Assembly (NCBI GenBank): GCA_036675345.1 | Contig: JAKFFE010000047.1 | Location: forward strand, 1 to 64,000 | Length of the DNA stretch: 64,000 nucleotides | Origin: JALYOC01 sp036675345 | GTDB lineage: Bacteria; Myxococcota; Myxococcia; Myxococcales; Myxococcaceae | Direction of reading: 5' to 3' | Part shown: piece by piece, positions 33,901 through 42,312 of the stretch | Numbering within the stretch: position 1 is the first letter of the stretch | Layout: the number at the start of each line of letters is the position of its first letter | Notes under the pieces: generated by a model | Told to the model about the DNA's origin: nothing | What the model saw: the letters and a program-made list of their open reading frames with translations, nothing else | Database searches by the model: none | Program-made: the position numbers and the translations under genes

Positions 33901-36137
33901 CCCTGATCGCCGCCGCGGCCGTCGCCTCCGACCCGTACCTCCGGCTCTCCCAGGGCCTGGGGCCCACCGCCCCGGAGTGGAGCGCGGTCGGCACCGGCCT
34001 CGGAGTTGGATATGGCCTGGTGGTCTCGGAGCTGGCCCGCCAGCCAGACGGGACGGCTCGAACGGGCGGCGTCCTCTTCGGCGCCAGCACCGGGCTGGCC
34101 GCCGGCCTGGTCACCTCCCGGTTCGCCGGCGACTCCCGAAGCGCCTGGGTGACCACCGGCGCCGCCACCGTGCTGGGAGGATTGCTGGGCCGTGGAACGG
34201 GGCTGCTGATCCCGGAGCTGGAGGACCCGGTCCAGGATCGTCGGATGCTGGCGTTGGGCACCCTGGTGGGTGCGGCCGCGGGGACGGTGGGCTCGGGCTT
34301 CCAGAACTCGCTGGCCCCGCTGCGACCCACCGAGGCCCTGGCCGCCGGAGTCGGCGGAGGCTACGGGCTGCTGATCGGAGCCCTGGCGCCCACCCTGGAT
34401 GATCCGCAGTTCAGCAGCGGTCGGGCCACCTCCGGCGGAGCGATGGTCGGCCTCTCCGCGGGCGCGATCGGCGCTGCCTTGCTCAGCCGGGGCACCCAGG
34501 CCACCCCTGGACAGATCCTGATCACCGGACTGGGCGGCCTCAATGGCGCCGCCCTGGGGCTGGGAGTGGGCCTGTTGCTGAGCCCGGACGACACGCAGAC
34601 AGAGCGGATCGGGGCGGTCTCCGGAGCGCTGGGGGGCCTGGCGATCGGCGCCACCGCCTGGAACCGGCTGGAGCTGACCGGGGCCCAGATCAGCCTGGTC
34701 CGCACCGCCACGGTGGTCTCCACCTGGAGCGGGCTGTGGCTGCCCACCCTGGGCGAGGCCCGACTCGGAGAAGGACCCTCCACCCAACCGCTGGGCCAGC
34801 GGATGTTGGGAGGGAGTCTGGCCGGCTTTGGCGTCGGAACCTTCGCCAGCACCCTGGCCGCGCCGTATCTGCACCTGGAGGAGGATCTGCTCAATGACGC
34901 CCTGGCCCTGTACGTGCTGGGCACCGGCGTGGGAGCGGGGGCAGGCGCGCTGTTCAGCACCCGGCACGACGCGGTCACTGGCGCCATGCTGGGGGTGGGC
35001 ACCGCGGGGCTGATCGCCGGCGGACTGCTGCACGACCGGATCGACTTTGGCCAGCGCGGCCACCTGATGACCGCGCTGGGGGTGGAGGGCGCCTGGCTGG
35101 GAGGCTGGGCCTCGGTGCTGCTCAGCTCCAGCCCGGACGATCAGCCGTTGCTGGACGGAGTCACCGGTCGGGCGGTGGTGGGCGGGCTCTCCGGCGGTGC
35201 GCTGGCCGGCGTGGGGGCCGCGGTGCTGCTGGGGGAGCTGGTCCCGCTGGAGCCGAAGGAGATCGGGGTGGCAATGACCACCAGCGCGCTGGGCGCCTCG
35301 CTGGTGGGGGGCCTCAGCCTGCTGACCCCGGCGCTGAACAACCGCCCCGGGGTGGGGCTGATGATGGGCGCCTCCGCGGCCGGCTTCGTGGGCGGCGCCT
35401 ACTTCGCCGATCAGCTGGAGTTCAGCTCGCGGACCCTCACCTACGCGATGCTCGGCGGCGCGCTGGGAGTGGCGGAGGGCAACGCGTTTGCCTGGGCCTC
35501 GGAGACCAGCGATCCCCGCATCTACGCCGGGGCCTCGTTGATCGGCGCCAGCGTCGGCACCGCGCTGGGCCTCAGCGCCTCGGCGGCAGCGGGGACGGCG
35601 GCGGCGGATGCACCGGCGGCGATGGGCTTCGCCGCCTGGGGCGGGTGGATCGGCTCCTTCAGCGGAGCACTGGCCTTCCGCGACGGCGCCCCCGAGCTGC
35701 ACCGGGTCAGCCTGGGTGGACTGATCGGCGCCAACGCCGGGTTCGGGATCGGCTTTGGGCTGATGCAGCTGGGCTGGATCGAATCCCGGGACATCGGCTG
35801 GCTGAGCCTCTTTGGCGGGGTGGGCACCCTGGTCGGCGCCGGCGTCACCGCGCCCTTCTCCAGCGGAGAGAATCCGGCGCCGATCCTGGCCGGCCTGGCG
35901 GTGGGCCCGCTGGTGGGGATGGTGGCCGGCGGCTTCATCTGGCCGCGGATCCGGGGAGCAGCCGGGCCGGAGCCGGTGGCCTCGGTGCAGTGGGAGTCCG
36001 GCCAGCCCGGTCCGCTCCCGGGCCTGACCCGGCTGCTGGGAGTCAAGGACTGGCAGCCGGTGTTCTCGATGCTTCCCGCGCACCATGGAATCGGCGAGGG
36101 CGCGATGATGATCGGGGCCCAGGGCACGCTCTGGTAG
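30978..36137 (+). CDS. Giant glycine-rich multi-span membrane protein with N-terminal HEAT repeats
   Basis: 1,719 residues. A signal-like start (QWMVVVGIAAAQPTQA), two HEAT-like repeats (about 35-125), a Pro-rich linker (about 130-190), then over 1,500 residues of Gly/Ala-rich hydrophobic helices of about 20 residues with GxxxG/GxxxA spacing. Dozens of membrane spans are predicted. Inside lie two full tandem units of 244 and 243 residues and a partial third (separate repeat entry). No catalytic motif is seen. It may form a large membrane assembly or channel-like scaffold. I chose ATG 30978 just before the signal-like segment. I recognise no family. Confidence 0.75.
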   Translation: MPGHGGFWQWMVVVGIAAAQPTQAASDPCARGRLGLLALDLFEPASASERKTAVEGLGECKSPKVVGLLDQALQHDQDPEVRIAAAQALTANSSPEAERALRAALRQGVPVKVRLKVEEGLASRAPPPPAPAPVNDFASPFAVRTEPAVPAPAATRPPEPLAPIALPRTTVQPPLVTRPPVVPPAPHLPFEKQDGLPLAVVTSAVSGASLFPYLAALAQQKNPLTLTLTGTAGAIIGGGSAWGLSLFGMRPTLPQAVWYTNSTAWGTLAGLALHSGLVRGGGGSEMDQDRALWALLAAGQTAGMAAGVWSARSFDWNARQVLLADGLMIGSYLGYGGIRLLQNESVDVNGPMAIATVPLMVGSAIAARYVNPSGKDLHLISAASLASSWSGFLLAQAAADRTTADRQGLGGLLLGSSVGFLGSMAGAAFVETDPKRVWGATAFLAAGNVFGLGTHMVLSPLDDQGEVNARNWALGTALGGLAFGAGAYALWPHLEVGPSTPGMTSMGVAYGSLTWLLATSAADTGVRRPEDLPLVLGGALAGGVAMGTAGLIASRWFSPTPFDHLMVGSGTALGISAGLGTARLLSADPSQRGVPDLVGVLGGSALGFGVTAALQHHSPLRPTDFGAELSGAALGALSGALIPTAGNADWMTDGPGQEREARVIGASTMVGAAVGGTAAIAASHLLDASPGQVLVPTVAATLGVGMGAGLGLALAPDATQPARVGMLAGSTLMAAAALAADPHLKLSSGLGPHAAEWGLVGTGLGVGYGLVVSEFAQSPDGFGRMGGVLFGASTGLATGLVGARFAGDPRGAWLTTSVGTVLGGMLGRGTTLLLPAQEDPVRDRRMLAVGTLLGAAAGTVGSAFQNSLAPLGGTDALAAGVGGGYGLMVGLLGPGITEPEWNSDPRATGGGALVGLSAGAISAALARKATGATPGQVLLPAVAATLGAGMGAGLGLALEPQESQPARIGMLTGSTLIAAAAVASDPYLRLSQGLGPTAPEWSAVGTGLGVGYGLVVSELARQPDGTARTGGVLFGASTGLAAGLVTSRFAGDSRSAWVTTGAATVLGGLLGRGTGLLIPELEDPVQDRRMLALGTLVGAAAGTVGSGFQNSLAPLRPTEALAAGVGGGYGLLIGALAPTLDDPQFSSGRATSGGAMVGLSAGAIGAALLSRGTQATPGQILITGLGGLNGAALGLGVGLLLSPDDTQTERIGAVSGALGGLAIGATAWNRLELTGAQISLVRTATVVSTWSGLWLPTLGEARLGEGPSTQPLGQRMLGGSLAGFGVGTFASTLAAPYLHLEEDLLNDALALYVLGTGVGAGAGALFSTRHDAVTGAMLGVGTAGLIAGGLLHDRIDFGQRGHLMTALGVEGAWLGGWASVLLSSSPDDQPLLDGVTGRAVVGGLSGGALAGVGAAVLLGELVPLEPKEIGVAMTTSALGASLVGGLSLLTPALNNRPGVGLMMGASAAGFVGGAYFADQLEFSSRTLTYAMLGGALGVAEGNAFAWASETSDPRIYAGASLIGASVGTALGLSASAAAGTAAADAPAAMGFAAWGGWIGSFSGALAFRDGAPELHRVSLGGLIGANAGFGIGFGLMQLGWIESRDIGWLSLFGGVGTLVGAGVTAPFSSGENPAPILAGLAVGPLVGMVAGGFIWPRIRGAAGPEPVASVQWESGQPGPLPGLTRLLGVKDWQPVFSMLPAHHGIGEGAMMIGAQGTLW
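32982..34640 (+). repeat. Tandem 732/729-bp coding repeats in the giant membrane protein
   Basis: Unit 1 is 32982-33713, unit 2 is 33714-34442 and unit 3, partial, starts at 34443. They are aligned on the PGQVL/PGQIL codons at 33045, 33777 and 34506. Shared landmarks include ATLGxGMGAGLGLAL, VGTGLGVGYGLVVSE, GGVLFGASTGLA, FQNSLAPL and GVGGGYGL. Units 1 and 2 are nearly colinear throughout, pointing to segmental duplication within the gene. Confidence 0.85.
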
Positions 36138-36152
36138 GCCCGCAACGACGAA

Positions 36153-36171
36153 GGGGCCCGACTGGGGCCCC
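36153..36171. terminator. Bidirectional-type terminator between convergent genes
   Basis: GGGGCCC (36153-36159) and GGGCCCC (36165-36171) form a perfect 7-bp stem with a 5-base loop. On the plus strand it is followed by CTCGGTGTTT, which contains a weak T run. It lies 15 bases after the giant gene and 29 bases before the M4 protease stop on the other strand. Confidence 0.6.
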
Positions 36172-36200
36172 CTCGGTGTTTCAAGCGGCTTGAGGCGGAA

Positions 36201-38123
36201 CTACTTCGCCTCGACGCCCACCGCGGTCCACGCCTGCTTCAGGGTGGCCACTTCCTTGGAGTCGGCGCCGAACAGGTCGGTGGCGGCCCGGACGGTGGAC
36301 TCCGCGGCGTGCGCGAAGGTGGTGTTGGGGGTCATGTAGAACTGCAGCGCGCGGGCGAAGATCTTCAGCGAGCTGTCCATCCCGATCCCCTCCTCCACGC
36401 CCTTGCCGGAGGTCTGGTTCTTCCCGCCCGCGGCGGTCATCGTGAACGCGTTGTTCATGATGCCGGAGGAGCCGTGCACGCCGCCCTTGTCGATGCGGGG
36501 ATCCGGCGCGCCCACGCCGCCGTCCGGCTTGTAGCGGCCCATCAGGCTGTAGTTGTCGATGCTGTAGCGGTCCACCAGCGGGTTGGCCATGTCGCGCAGC
36601 GCATCGCCCTCCACGCCGGGGGTGAAGGCCTGCTCGCCGATCAGGAAGTTCCACTCCACCTGGCCGTTCTTCTGCGCCGCGTACCACTCCACGCCCGCGC
36701 CGATGATGTCCGCCATCGACTCGTTCACGCCGCCGCTCTCGTTGCGGTAGATCAGACCGGCGGTGCGGCTGGTCAGCCCGTGGCTGATCTCGTGCCCGGC
36801 GATGTCCAGGGTGGTCAGGTCCAGGATGTTCTTCCCGTCGCCCATCCCGTAGGTCATCTCGGTGCCGTTCCAGAAGGCGTTGGGGGCGATGTTGCCCTTG
36901 CTGTCCTCCAGCCGGACGTTGACGGTGGAGCGCAGCTTCTCGCCCCGGCCGTCGATGGAGTCACGCCCCAGGATGTCGCGGAGGAAGTCGGAGGTCATCT
37001 GGGCGCCGTACTGGGCGTCCACGCCGGTCTTCTGGCCCTTGGGATCGGAGGTCTCGCCCCAGGCTCCGTTGTTGTCCACGAAGTCGATCGGCGCCGGGTT
37101 GTCGCGCTTGCGGCCCTCGGCGTCCACGGTCTCGATTCCCTGGCCGCGGGTGCTGTCCACCATCTGCTGGGTGCCGTCGGGGCGCTGGGTCCCGCCGATC
37201 TCCACCTTGCCGGAGTAGTTGCTGGTGTCGTTGCCCACCGACTGGTCCACGGTCCGGCCCTTCACCGCCCCGGTGGGGACGTTCAGGGTGCCGGCCTTCT
37301 CGGCCTCGGCGACCGCCTTCTTGGCGCGATCCATCTGGCGCTCGTCGACGATTCCGTGGCGACCCTCCAGGGCCTCCAGGGATCCAGACTCCATGTCCAC
37401 CAGGGCGCCGGCGGCGTCCTCTCCGCCCGGCAGGCTGGCGGCGAAGAAGCGCTCGATCTCCCAGGTGTCGCGGTAGGTGCCATCCAGGTTCTGCACGATG
37501 GTCCGGTGCATCTCCTCGGGGGGCACCGAGCCCGGCGCCAGCTTGAACGCCTTCTCGATCACCGCGGCCGCCTCGGCGGCGCTCATCTTCGGCTCGCCCT
37601 TGCCCAGGTCGGCGGGGATGGTGCCCACCAGTCCGGTGACCGAGGCCACCTCGCCCTTGGCATCCAGGTGGCCGATGATTTGCTCACCGAACACCGGCAG
37701 GCCGTTGTGCTGGCGCGCCATCCGGACGTGGGACATTCCCAGGTCGTCGGTCTCCGCGTCCCACAGCTCGAAGGAGGCGGCCTCGCCCAGGTGCGGCAGC
37801 TGCTCGGGGACCGCGGCCTCGATCTTCGCCGCCATCGCCTTGACCGCCTCGGACTCGATGTCCAGGGGCTTGATCATCTCGCGCGCCGGGCGCTGCTCGG
37901 AGGTCTTCCAGCAGGAGTTGGACGGGTCCCCGGCCTGGGTCAGGTGCACCTTGCCGTCGTTGCCCTGCAGCGCGACCGGCTGCGCCACGCTGCCCGCCGC
38001 GAAGGCGTCCGCGGTCTTGGCGGTGGCCACGGTGTTCGCCGGAGCGACCGGAGCGGTGACCGTGGGCTTGAGGGTCTCGGTGACGGGCCGGACGAGGGAC
38101 TTGTTGATGGGGCCGGTGCTCAT
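36201..38123 (-). CDS. M4 (thermolysin-like) zinc metalloprotease without a classical signal peptide
   Basis: 640 residues. An FTP/PepSY-like propeptide (about 85-270) precedes the catalytic domain. Zinc ligands sit in H444-E-I-S-H448 and E468 (GGVNESMADIIG), with the same H-to-E spacing as thermolysin. The catalytic C-terminal domain includes DKGGVHGSSGIMN and ends at GVEAK. The N-terminus (MSTGPINKSLVRPVTETL) is polar with no hydrophobic core, so export by the general secretory route is not obvious. A sigma54-type promoter candidate lies just upstream. Confidence 0.9.
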   Translation of the reverse strand: MSTGPINKSLVRPVTETLKPTVTAPVAPANTVATAKTADAFAAGSVAQPVALQGNDGKVHLTQAGDPSNSCWKTSEQRPAREMIKPLDIESEAVKAMAAKIEAAVPEQLPHLGEAASFELWDAETDDLGMSHVRMARQHNGLPVFGEQIIGHLDAKGEVASVTGLVGTIPADLGKGEPKMSAAEAAAVIEKAFKLAPGSVPPEEMHRTIVQNLDGTYRDTWEIERFFAASLPGGEDAAGALVDMESGSLEALEGRHGIVDERQMDRAKKAVAEAEKAGTLNVPTGAVKGRTVDQSVGNDTSNYSGKVEIGGTQRPDGTQQMVDSTRGQGIETVDAEGRKRDNPAPIDFVDNNGAWGETSDPKGQKTGVDAQYGAQMTSDFLRDILGRDSIDGRGEKLRSTVNVRLEDSKGNIAPNAFWNGTEMTYGMGDGKNILDLTTLDIAGHEISHGLTSRTAGLIYRNESGGVNESMADIIGAGVEWYAAQKNGQVEWNFLIGEQAFTPGVEGDALRDMANPLVDRYSIDNYSLMGRYKPDGGVGAPDPRIDKGGVHGSSGIMNNAFTMTAAGGKNQTSGKGVEEGIGMDSSLKIFARALQFYMTPNTTFAHAAESTVRAATDLFGADSKEVATLKQAWTAVGVEAK

Positions 38124-38152
38124 GGGTGGATCGTCTCGCTCTGTGAGGGCCC

Positions 38153-38168
38153 GGCAAAACTTCGCCAG
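38153..38168 (-). promoter_or_regulatory. Candidate sigma54 (-24/-12) promoter of the M4 protease
   Basis: The minus strand reads CTGGCGAAGTTTTGCC (38168-38153), matching the TGGC-N8-TTGC-type consensus with the required GG-to-GC spacing. The start of transcription would lie about 20 bases before the ATG at 38123. Sigma54 promoters need an enhancer-binding activator; two identical boxes lie next to it. Confidence 0.45.
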
Positions 38169-38191
38169 GTGAGTAGTTGTCGTACCAGGTG
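38165..38191. repeat. Direct CACCTGG repeats at the sigma54 candidate
   Basis: CCAGGTG occurs at 38165-38171 and 38185-38191, exactly 20 bp apart (two helical turns). The first copy overlaps the -24 element. This resembles paired activator or repressor sites, but the closeness to the core promoter would be unusual for an enhancer. Confidence 0.35.
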
Positions 38192-38219
38192 GGACAGAGT
38201 TGCGTAGAAAGTTGCAGTG

Positions 38220-39419
38220 CTAGGCGCGGTGCTTCATCACGAAGAATTTCAGGTACTTGCCCTCGCGAAATTGCAGCCGCAGCGGATGGTCCGGGGGCTG
38301 GTAGCGCTCCTCCACCATCGCCAGGTCATGTCCTGTCTTGTAGCCGGCCTCCTTCACCGCATCGAAGAAGTCCCCCGGAGAGACCCGGGCGGAACAGGAG
38401 GCAGTGGCCAGCAGCCCTCCGGGGCGCAGCACCGCCAGGGCCTGCCGGTTGAGCGAGGCGTAGCCGTCGATCGCCGCCTCCACCGCCCGCTGGGTCTTCG
38501 CGAACGCCGGGGGGTCCAGGATGATCAGGTCGAAGGTCCGGCCCTCCTCCTTGAAGGAGGCCAGCAGCTGGAACACGTCCGCGGCCAAAAAGTCGTGCTT
38601 CTCCGGGGGCACCCCGTTGAGCTCGAAGTTCTGCCTGGCCAGGGCGATGGCGTCCGCGTCCTGGTCCACCGAGAACACCGATTTGGCCCCGCCCAGCGCC
38701 GCGTTCACCGAGAAGCCGCCGGTGAAGCAGAAGCAGTTGAGGACCTCCCGGTCCTTGGCCAGCCGGCGGATCAGGAAGCGGTTCTCGCGCTGGTCCAGGA
38801 AGAACCCGGTCTTCTGGCCGCGGTAGGCGTCCACCAGGAACTTGGCGCCGCGCTCCTGGATCTCGATCAGCTCCGGCGCCGGGGGCCCGAACAGCATCCG
38901 TCCGGCGCCGCGGGTGTCGTCCTCCTCCACGTCCTCTTCCGGGACCTCATCCCGGCCGATCACGCCCTTGAGGTGCGGGACCGCGTTGCGGATCGCCTCC
39001 ACCAGCAGCGAGCGGTAGGGGTTGAGGCCGGCGGAGTACAGCTTCATCACCGCCCACCCGGCGTACAGATCCACCACCACCCCCGGCAGCCCGTCTCCCT
39101 CGCCGTGGACCAGCCGGAAGCTGTCGGTGCCGGAGAGGTCGATCAGCTCCTGGCGCTCCTGCCAGCAGCGGCGGATCTGCTTGGCGAACCAGGTGGCGTC
39201 GATCGTCTCCCGCGGGTTGCGGGTCAGCACCCGGACCACGATCGCCGAGAAGGGATCGTAGTAGCCGCGAGCGACGAACTTCCCCTCCTCGGTCAGGTCC
39301 ACCACGCTCCCGGGCGGGATCTTGGGCGCCTTCTCGATGCCCTTGCGGAACACCCACGGGTGTCCTGCCCGGATGTGACGACCCAACCCCTTGGCCAGCT
39401 CCAACCGCACCAGATTCAT
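38220..39419 (-). CDS. Class I SAM-dependent rRNA methyltransferase, RlmI-like
   Basis: 399 residues. An N-terminal PUA domain (RHIRAGHPWVFRKGIEKAP) binds RNA. The methyltransferase fold shows LNCFCFTGGFSVNAALGGAKSV for SAM and FDLIILDPPAF, the DPP-type catalytic motif of m5C enzymes. RlmI methylates C1962 of 23S rRNA in E. coli; close relatives act at similar sites. The stop of the HAD gene overlaps its start by 4 bp. Confidence 0.88.
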   Translation of the reverse strand: MNLVRLELAKGLGRHIRAGHPWVFRKGIEKAPKIPPGSVVDLTEEGKFVARGYYDPFSAIVVRVLTRNPRETIDATWFAKQIRRCWQERQELIDLSGTDSFRLVHGEGDGLPGVVVDLYAGWAVMKLYSAGLNPYRSLLVEAIRNAVPHLKGVIGRDEVPEEDVEEDDTRGAGRMLFGPPAPELIEIQERGAKFLVDAYRGQKTGFFLDQRENRFLIRRLAKDREVLNCFCFTGGFSVNAALGGAKSVFSVDQDADAIALARQNFELNGVPPEKHDFLAADVFQLLASFKEEGRTFDLIILDPPAFAKTQRAVEAAIDGYASLNRQALAVLRPGGLLATASCSARVSPGDFFDAVKEAGYKTGHDLAMVEERYQPPDHPLRLQFREGKYLKFFVMKHRA

Positions 39420-40225
39420 TGCTTCTGCTCTCCCCGCACCGCACGCAGCACCGCACGCGCCACCTCTTCAAAGCCTACGCCCTCTTCGGCGCGGGTGATG
39501 AAGGCGGGTGGGTGTGCCAGCTCGCCCAGCAGGGGGCGCACGTTCGCCACCCCCACGCTGAGCGGGAAGGCCTTGAACATCGGCGCATCATTGAAGGAAT
39601 CACCTACGTAAAGGACCTGCGCGCGGGCCTTGTTCGGACCCAGCTTCCACTCGTCGCGCAGGAAGGCAAAGGCGGTGGACTGCTTGTCGAAGTCCCCGGC
39701 CCAGCAGTTGACGTGCACCGAGGAGCGCACCGCCTGGAAGCCCTTGGCCCGCATCGTCCGCTCCAACTGGCGGGCGGTCTCCACCGGCAGCTTGGCCTCC
39801 TCGTTCCAGTCGATGGCCATGTCCACCTCGGTGTACACGGTGTCCGAGGACAGCCGCGCGCCCGGGGTGGCCTTGAGCACCTGGCGGATCGCCCGCTGCA
39901 GCCGCCGCCGGCCCTCCACCCGCTCCGTCTCCGGCTGGGCGTAGACCTTGCGCATCCTCCACGGCCCCTCGGCCACAAAGTACAGCCCGCCGTTCTCCAC
40001 GATCGCGCCGTCGATCGGCAGCTGCCGGGCCCAGCACTCGCCCCACCCCGCCGGACGCCCGCTGACCAGCACCACCCGGATGCCGGCGGCGCGCAGTTCC
40101 CACAGCCGCTGCAGGGTCTGGGCGCGCAGCACGTTCCCGGTGGTCAGGGTTCCGTCCACGTCGGTGAAGATCGCCCGGACCCCGGAGAGGTCCGCGCCCG
40201 CCAGGGGTCGCACCGAAGGTTCCAT
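39416..40225 (-). CDS. HAD-superfamily phosphatase, Cof/KdsC-like
   Basis: 269 residues. Motif I is FTDVDGTLT (nucleophile Asp near 22 and acid Asp 24), motif II VVLVSGRPAGW, a Cof-type cap domain, and motif IV YVGDSFNDAPMF. Likely hydrolyses a sugar or small-molecule phosphate; the substrate is unknown. It is coupled to the rRNA methyltransferase by a 4-bp overlap. Confidence 0.82.
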   Translation of the reverse strand: MEPSVRPLAGADLSGVRAIFTDVDGTLTTGNVLRAQTLQRLWELRAAGIRVVLVSGRPAGWGECWARQLPIDGAIVENGGLYFVAEGPWRMRKVYAQPETERVEGRRRLQRAIRQVLKATPGARLSSDTVYTEVDMAIDWNEEAKLPVETARQLERTMRAKGFQAVRSSVHVNCWAGDFDKQSTAFAFLRDEWKLGPNKARAQVLYVGDSFNDAPMFKAFPLSVGVANVRPLLGELAHPPAFITRAEEGVGFEEVARAVLRAVRGEQKQ

Positions 40226-40236
40226 CCGCGCGCGGC

Positions 40237-41424
40237 TCAGGAGATCGGGACCTTGGCCAGCAGCGACCGGAACTCATTGAGGGTGTTGCGCAGCTCGATC
40301 CCCACCTGGAGGGAGACCGGGGCCTTGCGCGCCTTGCGCAAGAAGGCGTCCAGCTCCGGGTCCCGGCCGTAGAGGGACTGGGCGGAGAGCACCGCCTCGG
40401 AGATCAGCCGGGCCGCGACCGGAGGGTTCTTGGCCATCACCCCTTCCGCCTGTTCCATCTTCACCCCGGTGGCGGCGAACACCTCCCGGTCGTGCTGGAT
40501 CAACAGCTGGCGGTTGTTCACCTGGCTCATGGTGACCGCCAGGCGCACGATCTCGGTGGCAACCTCCACCACCTCGTCGGTGCGCGGCTGGCCCTTCTCC
40601 GACACCTGCCCCAGCCGGGTGCGCAGCTCCAGGAACAGCCGCTTGTCCTGCGCCCGGAGCGACCGGTAGCCGGCGGTGCGGCCAAAGGTGTCCAGCTCGC
40701 GGCTCATCTGCTGGGCCTGCCACTGCACGTCCTCGGGGGAGGACTCGGCGATCTTCTGCTTGCGGTGCTCCACCACCCGGGTCAGGTCCGCCACCGTGGA
40801 GCGGACGGTGACGGCGCTGGCCAGGTCCTCCGCGTAGCCGGGGATCACGTCCCGGCGGTTCACTTCGCCAAAGGCGGAGGCGGAGTCGAATACCAGCGCG
40901 CCGATCTCCTGGCGGAACAGGGTCCGGAAGCGCTGCACCGTGGCCAGCAGGTTCCAGCGATCCGAGACCACCGCCGGGTTGCGCATCCCCTCCCCCAGCT
41001 CGGTGATCTGCTGGGCCATCTGGGCCATCGCCCGCTGCAAGGCCCCCGCGGCCTCCTGGGCCCGGCGGGCCTCCGGGGAGCCCCCGTTGTGACCCACCGC
41101 CTCGTCCATCGCGCGGGAGAGGGTCTCCGCCAGTCCGCCCTGCGGCTGCTGGGGGAACTCGGTGCGGATGATGGTCAGGAGCGCGTTCACGTCCACCACC
41201 GTGTCGCGGATCACCGGCGCCATCTCCTCCCACAAGGAGAGGTCCGGGGATTCATCCAGCACCGCGGTCTCGTACTTGACCACGTCCATGTCGGAGAGCC
41301 CGTCCACCGCCAGCGCCGCCGCCCGGTACACGCGTTCCAGGCGGCTGGCGTAGCCGCGATCCTGGAGGCCTTGCAGGATCTCCAGCAGGCGGGGGGGCAG
41401 CGCGGGTTGGGCGTCAGCGGACAC
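40237..41424 (-). CDS. Uncharacterised soluble helical protein
   Basis: 395 residues, almost wholly helical, no signal or membrane span. It opens with PPRLLEILQGLQDRGYASRLERVY and has repeated acidic-basic helices; several conserved-looking Gln/Arg positions occur (RQEIGALVFDSASAFGEVNRRD). No catalytic motif recognised; probably a scaffold. The start is GTG. It is divergent from an alpha/beta hydrolase gene and runs into the HAD gene 12 bp downstream, likely one transcript. Confidence 0.6.
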   Translation of the reverse strand: MSADAQPALPPRLLEILQGLQDRGYASRLERVYRAAALAVDGLSDMDVVKYETAVLDESPDLSLWEEMAPVIRDTVVDVNALLTIIRTEFPQQPQGGLAETLSRAMDEAVGHNGGSPEARRAQEAAGALQRAMAQMAQQITELGEGMRNPAVVSDRWNLLATVQRFRTLFRQEIGALVFDSASAFGEVNRRDVIPGYAEDLASAVTVRSTVADLTRVVEHRKQKIAESSPEDVQWQAQQMSRELDTFGRTAGYRSLRAQDKRLFLELRTRLGQVSEKGQPRTDEVVEVATEIVRLAVTMSQVNNRQLLIQHDREVFAATGVKMEQAEGVMAKNPPVAARLISEAVLSAQSLYGRDPELDAFLRKARKAPVSLQVGIELRNTLNEFRSLLAKVPIS

Positions 41425-41504
41425 GGAGCACGAAGTGTACGCCGAACTGACGGACGGCCAATGGATTCTGGCGTATGGGTCCAGACCGGAGGGATTTTCC
41501 GACC

Positions 41505-42296
41505 ATGCCGATCGCCGACCTCGACGGAGTGAAGCTGCACTACCACGACGCAGGCTCCGGGTTGCCGGTGCTGCTTCTGCACGGGTTCCCGCTGGCCAGC
41601 GACAGCTTCCGGCCGCAGTGGGAGGGGTTGCCGGCGGGGGTGCGAATCATCGCGCCGGACCACCGCGGCTTTGGCGGCACGCCGCCGGGGTCCGGCCCGC
41701 TGGAGATGTCCCGGATCGCCCAGGATTCGCTGGCCCTGCTCGATCATCTGGGGATCGAACGAGCGGTGGTGGGCGGGGTCTCGATGGGCGGCTACGCGGC
41801 GATGGCAGTGCTCCGGGAGGACGCCGGGCGGGTGCGGGGGCTGGTGCTGATCGACACCCAGCCGGGCGCGGACGACGCGGCCGGCAAGCAGGGCCGGGAG
41901 GAGACGGCCCAGGCGGTGGAGAAGCAGGGAGTGGGGGTGCTGGTGGAGCGGATGCTGCCCAAGCTGCTCTCTCCCCAGGCCTCGGCCAAGGTGCGGGCGG
42001 AGACGGAGCGGCTGATCCGTTCTGCCTCCCCGGCGGGGGCCGCGGCCGCCTCCCGCGGGATGGCGCTGCGCCAGGACAGCAAGGACGTGCTGGCCCGCTT
42101 CGCCGGACCGGCGCTGGTGGTGGTCGGAGAGAAGGACGTGATCACCCCGGTGGAGAAGGCCCAGGCGATGGCGGACCTGATCACCGGCGCCCAGCTGGCG
42201 GTGATCCCCGGGGCCGGCCACCTCTCCAACCTGGAGGCCCCCGAAGAGTTCAATCGCATCATCGGGGACTTCCTGAACAAGCTGCCTCCGACCTAG
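41505..42296 (+). CDS. Alpha/beta hydrolase
   Basis: 263 residues. HGFPLASDSF (oxyanion), DHRGFGGTPP, nucleophile elbow GVSMGGY, acid GEKDVITP and catalytic His in GAGHLSNLEAP. It fits the 3-oxoadipate enol-lactonase / proline-iminopeptidase-like branch, whose members act on many esters, so the substrate is not assigned. GGAGG lies upstream at a long spacing (about 12) from ATG 41505. Confidence 0.85.
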   Translation: MPIADLDGVKLHYHDAGSGLPVLLLHGFPLASDSFRPQWEGLPAGVRIIAPDHRGFGGTPPGSGPLEMSRIAQDSLALLDHLGIERAVVGGVSMGGYAAMAVLREDAGRVRGLVLIDTQPGADDAAGKQGREETAQAVEKQGVGVLVERMLPKLLSPQASAKVRAETERLIRSASPAGAAAASRGMALRQDSKDVLARFAGPALVVVGEKDVITPVEKAQAMADLITGAQLAVIPGAGHLSNLEAPEEFNRIIGDFLNKLPPT

Positions 42297-42312
42297 AGTC
42301 CGGACTCGACCC

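Noticed and set aside
32793..36086. 1,097-residue minus-strand open frame
   Set aside because: Antisense of the giant glycine-rich gene; Gly/Ala codons read backwards give Ala/Gly/Gln/His-rich sequence.
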